From Prevotellaceae bacterium (GTDB taxonomy: Bacteria; Bacteroidota; Bacteroidia; Bacteroidales; Paludibacteraceae), in the NCBI GenBank assembly GCA_031290375.1, contig JAITNR010000145.1:1-5665 (forward strand): a stretch of 5,665 nt of DNA, read 5' to 3'. How positions within the stretch are numbered: position 1 is the stretch's first letter; each line of letters starts with the position of its first letter. Under the pieces are notes generated by a model that saw only the letters and a program-made list of their open reading frames with translations, was not told the origin of the DNA and did no database searches. Of this stretch, positions 5,639 through 5,665 are shown piece after piece. Both the position numbers and the translations under genes were made by a program.

Positions 5639-5665
5639 ATGTTTATCAGATACAGAAAAGTTAAA
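5639..5665 (+). CDS. N-terminus of a possible transposase (partial, runs off the window)
   Basis: ATG at 5639 opens a frame encoding MFIRYRKVK to the window edge. The start is chosen because it lies about 25 nt past the predicted transcription start. The frame is also open upstream to an ATG at 5495, but that start would put the promoter inside the gene. From memory, MF-[IVL]-R-Y/K-R-type beginnings are common among DDE transposases of Bacteroidetes, including IS1634-like ones. Nine residues cannot prove this, and the adjacent candidate terminal repeat is the main support. Confidence 0.4.

Larger units (their letters stand above)
5521..5665 (+). mobile_element. Putative left end of an insertion sequence, truncated by the window edge
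   Basis: The element would begin at TGTAGTGGCT, followed by about 110 AT-rich nt carrying a strong promoter and then a reading frame open to the window edge. This is the usual layout of an insertion sequence: terminal repeat, short promoter region, transposase. The start matches 10 of 16 positions of the inverted end at 103-118. The evidence is layout plus weak sequence similarity, so the call is tentative. Confidence 0.4.

Noticed and set aside
5495..5665. A longer frame from ATG 5495, in phase with ATG 5639 and open to the window edge (57 codons).
   Set aside because: The upstream 48 codons are AT-driven low-complexity sequence and contain the strong promoter and the candidate element terminus, so the 5639 start is preferred.

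Overview
The window looks like a Bacteroidetes (probably Bacteroidales) chromosome segment. The support is indirect but consistent. Start codons sit in AT-rich leaders with no Shine-Dalgarno sequence. Several gene starts are preceded by the Bacteroidetes -7 element TAnnTTTG, and one of these has a TTTG -33 box exactly 20 nt upstream. Both exported proteins have short signal peptides, and one begins its mature part with Gln, as is common in this phylum.

Layout from left to right. Positions 1-118 look like the tail of an insertion sequence: an open C-terminal reading frame ending at 68, then a candidate terminal repeat ending near 118. Positions 271-1965 encode a full-length bifunctional formimidoyltransferase-cyclodeaminase (histidine degradation into the folate one-carbon pool). 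After a 48-nt gap, 2014-2694 encodes a universal-stress-protein-like protein in the same direction and the same frame. Convergent to it, 2732-3421 on the minus strand encodes a small exported outer-membrane beta-barrel protein. Divergent from that gene, 3606-5183 encodes a 525-residue exported protein of unknown function. The divergent pair shares a 184-bp intergenic region in which two Bacteroidetes-type promoters appear to overlap.

Positions 5184-5638 have no confident gene. They hold a GC-rich structured stretch, a 22-bp perfect hairpin that should act as a bidirectional terminator, short direct and inverted repeats that look like mobile-element scars, and a near-ideal promoter. That promoter drives a reading frame starting at 5639 that runs off the window. 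Its first nine residues suggest a transposase, so both edges of the window may lie in insertion sequences.

I do not see a clear new multi-gene system. The least explained parts are the 525-residue exported protein with its divergent barrel partner, the structured RNA-like stretch before the terminator, and the strong hairpin at the start of the stress-protein gene. The metabolic pair and the envelope pair have no evident functional link.
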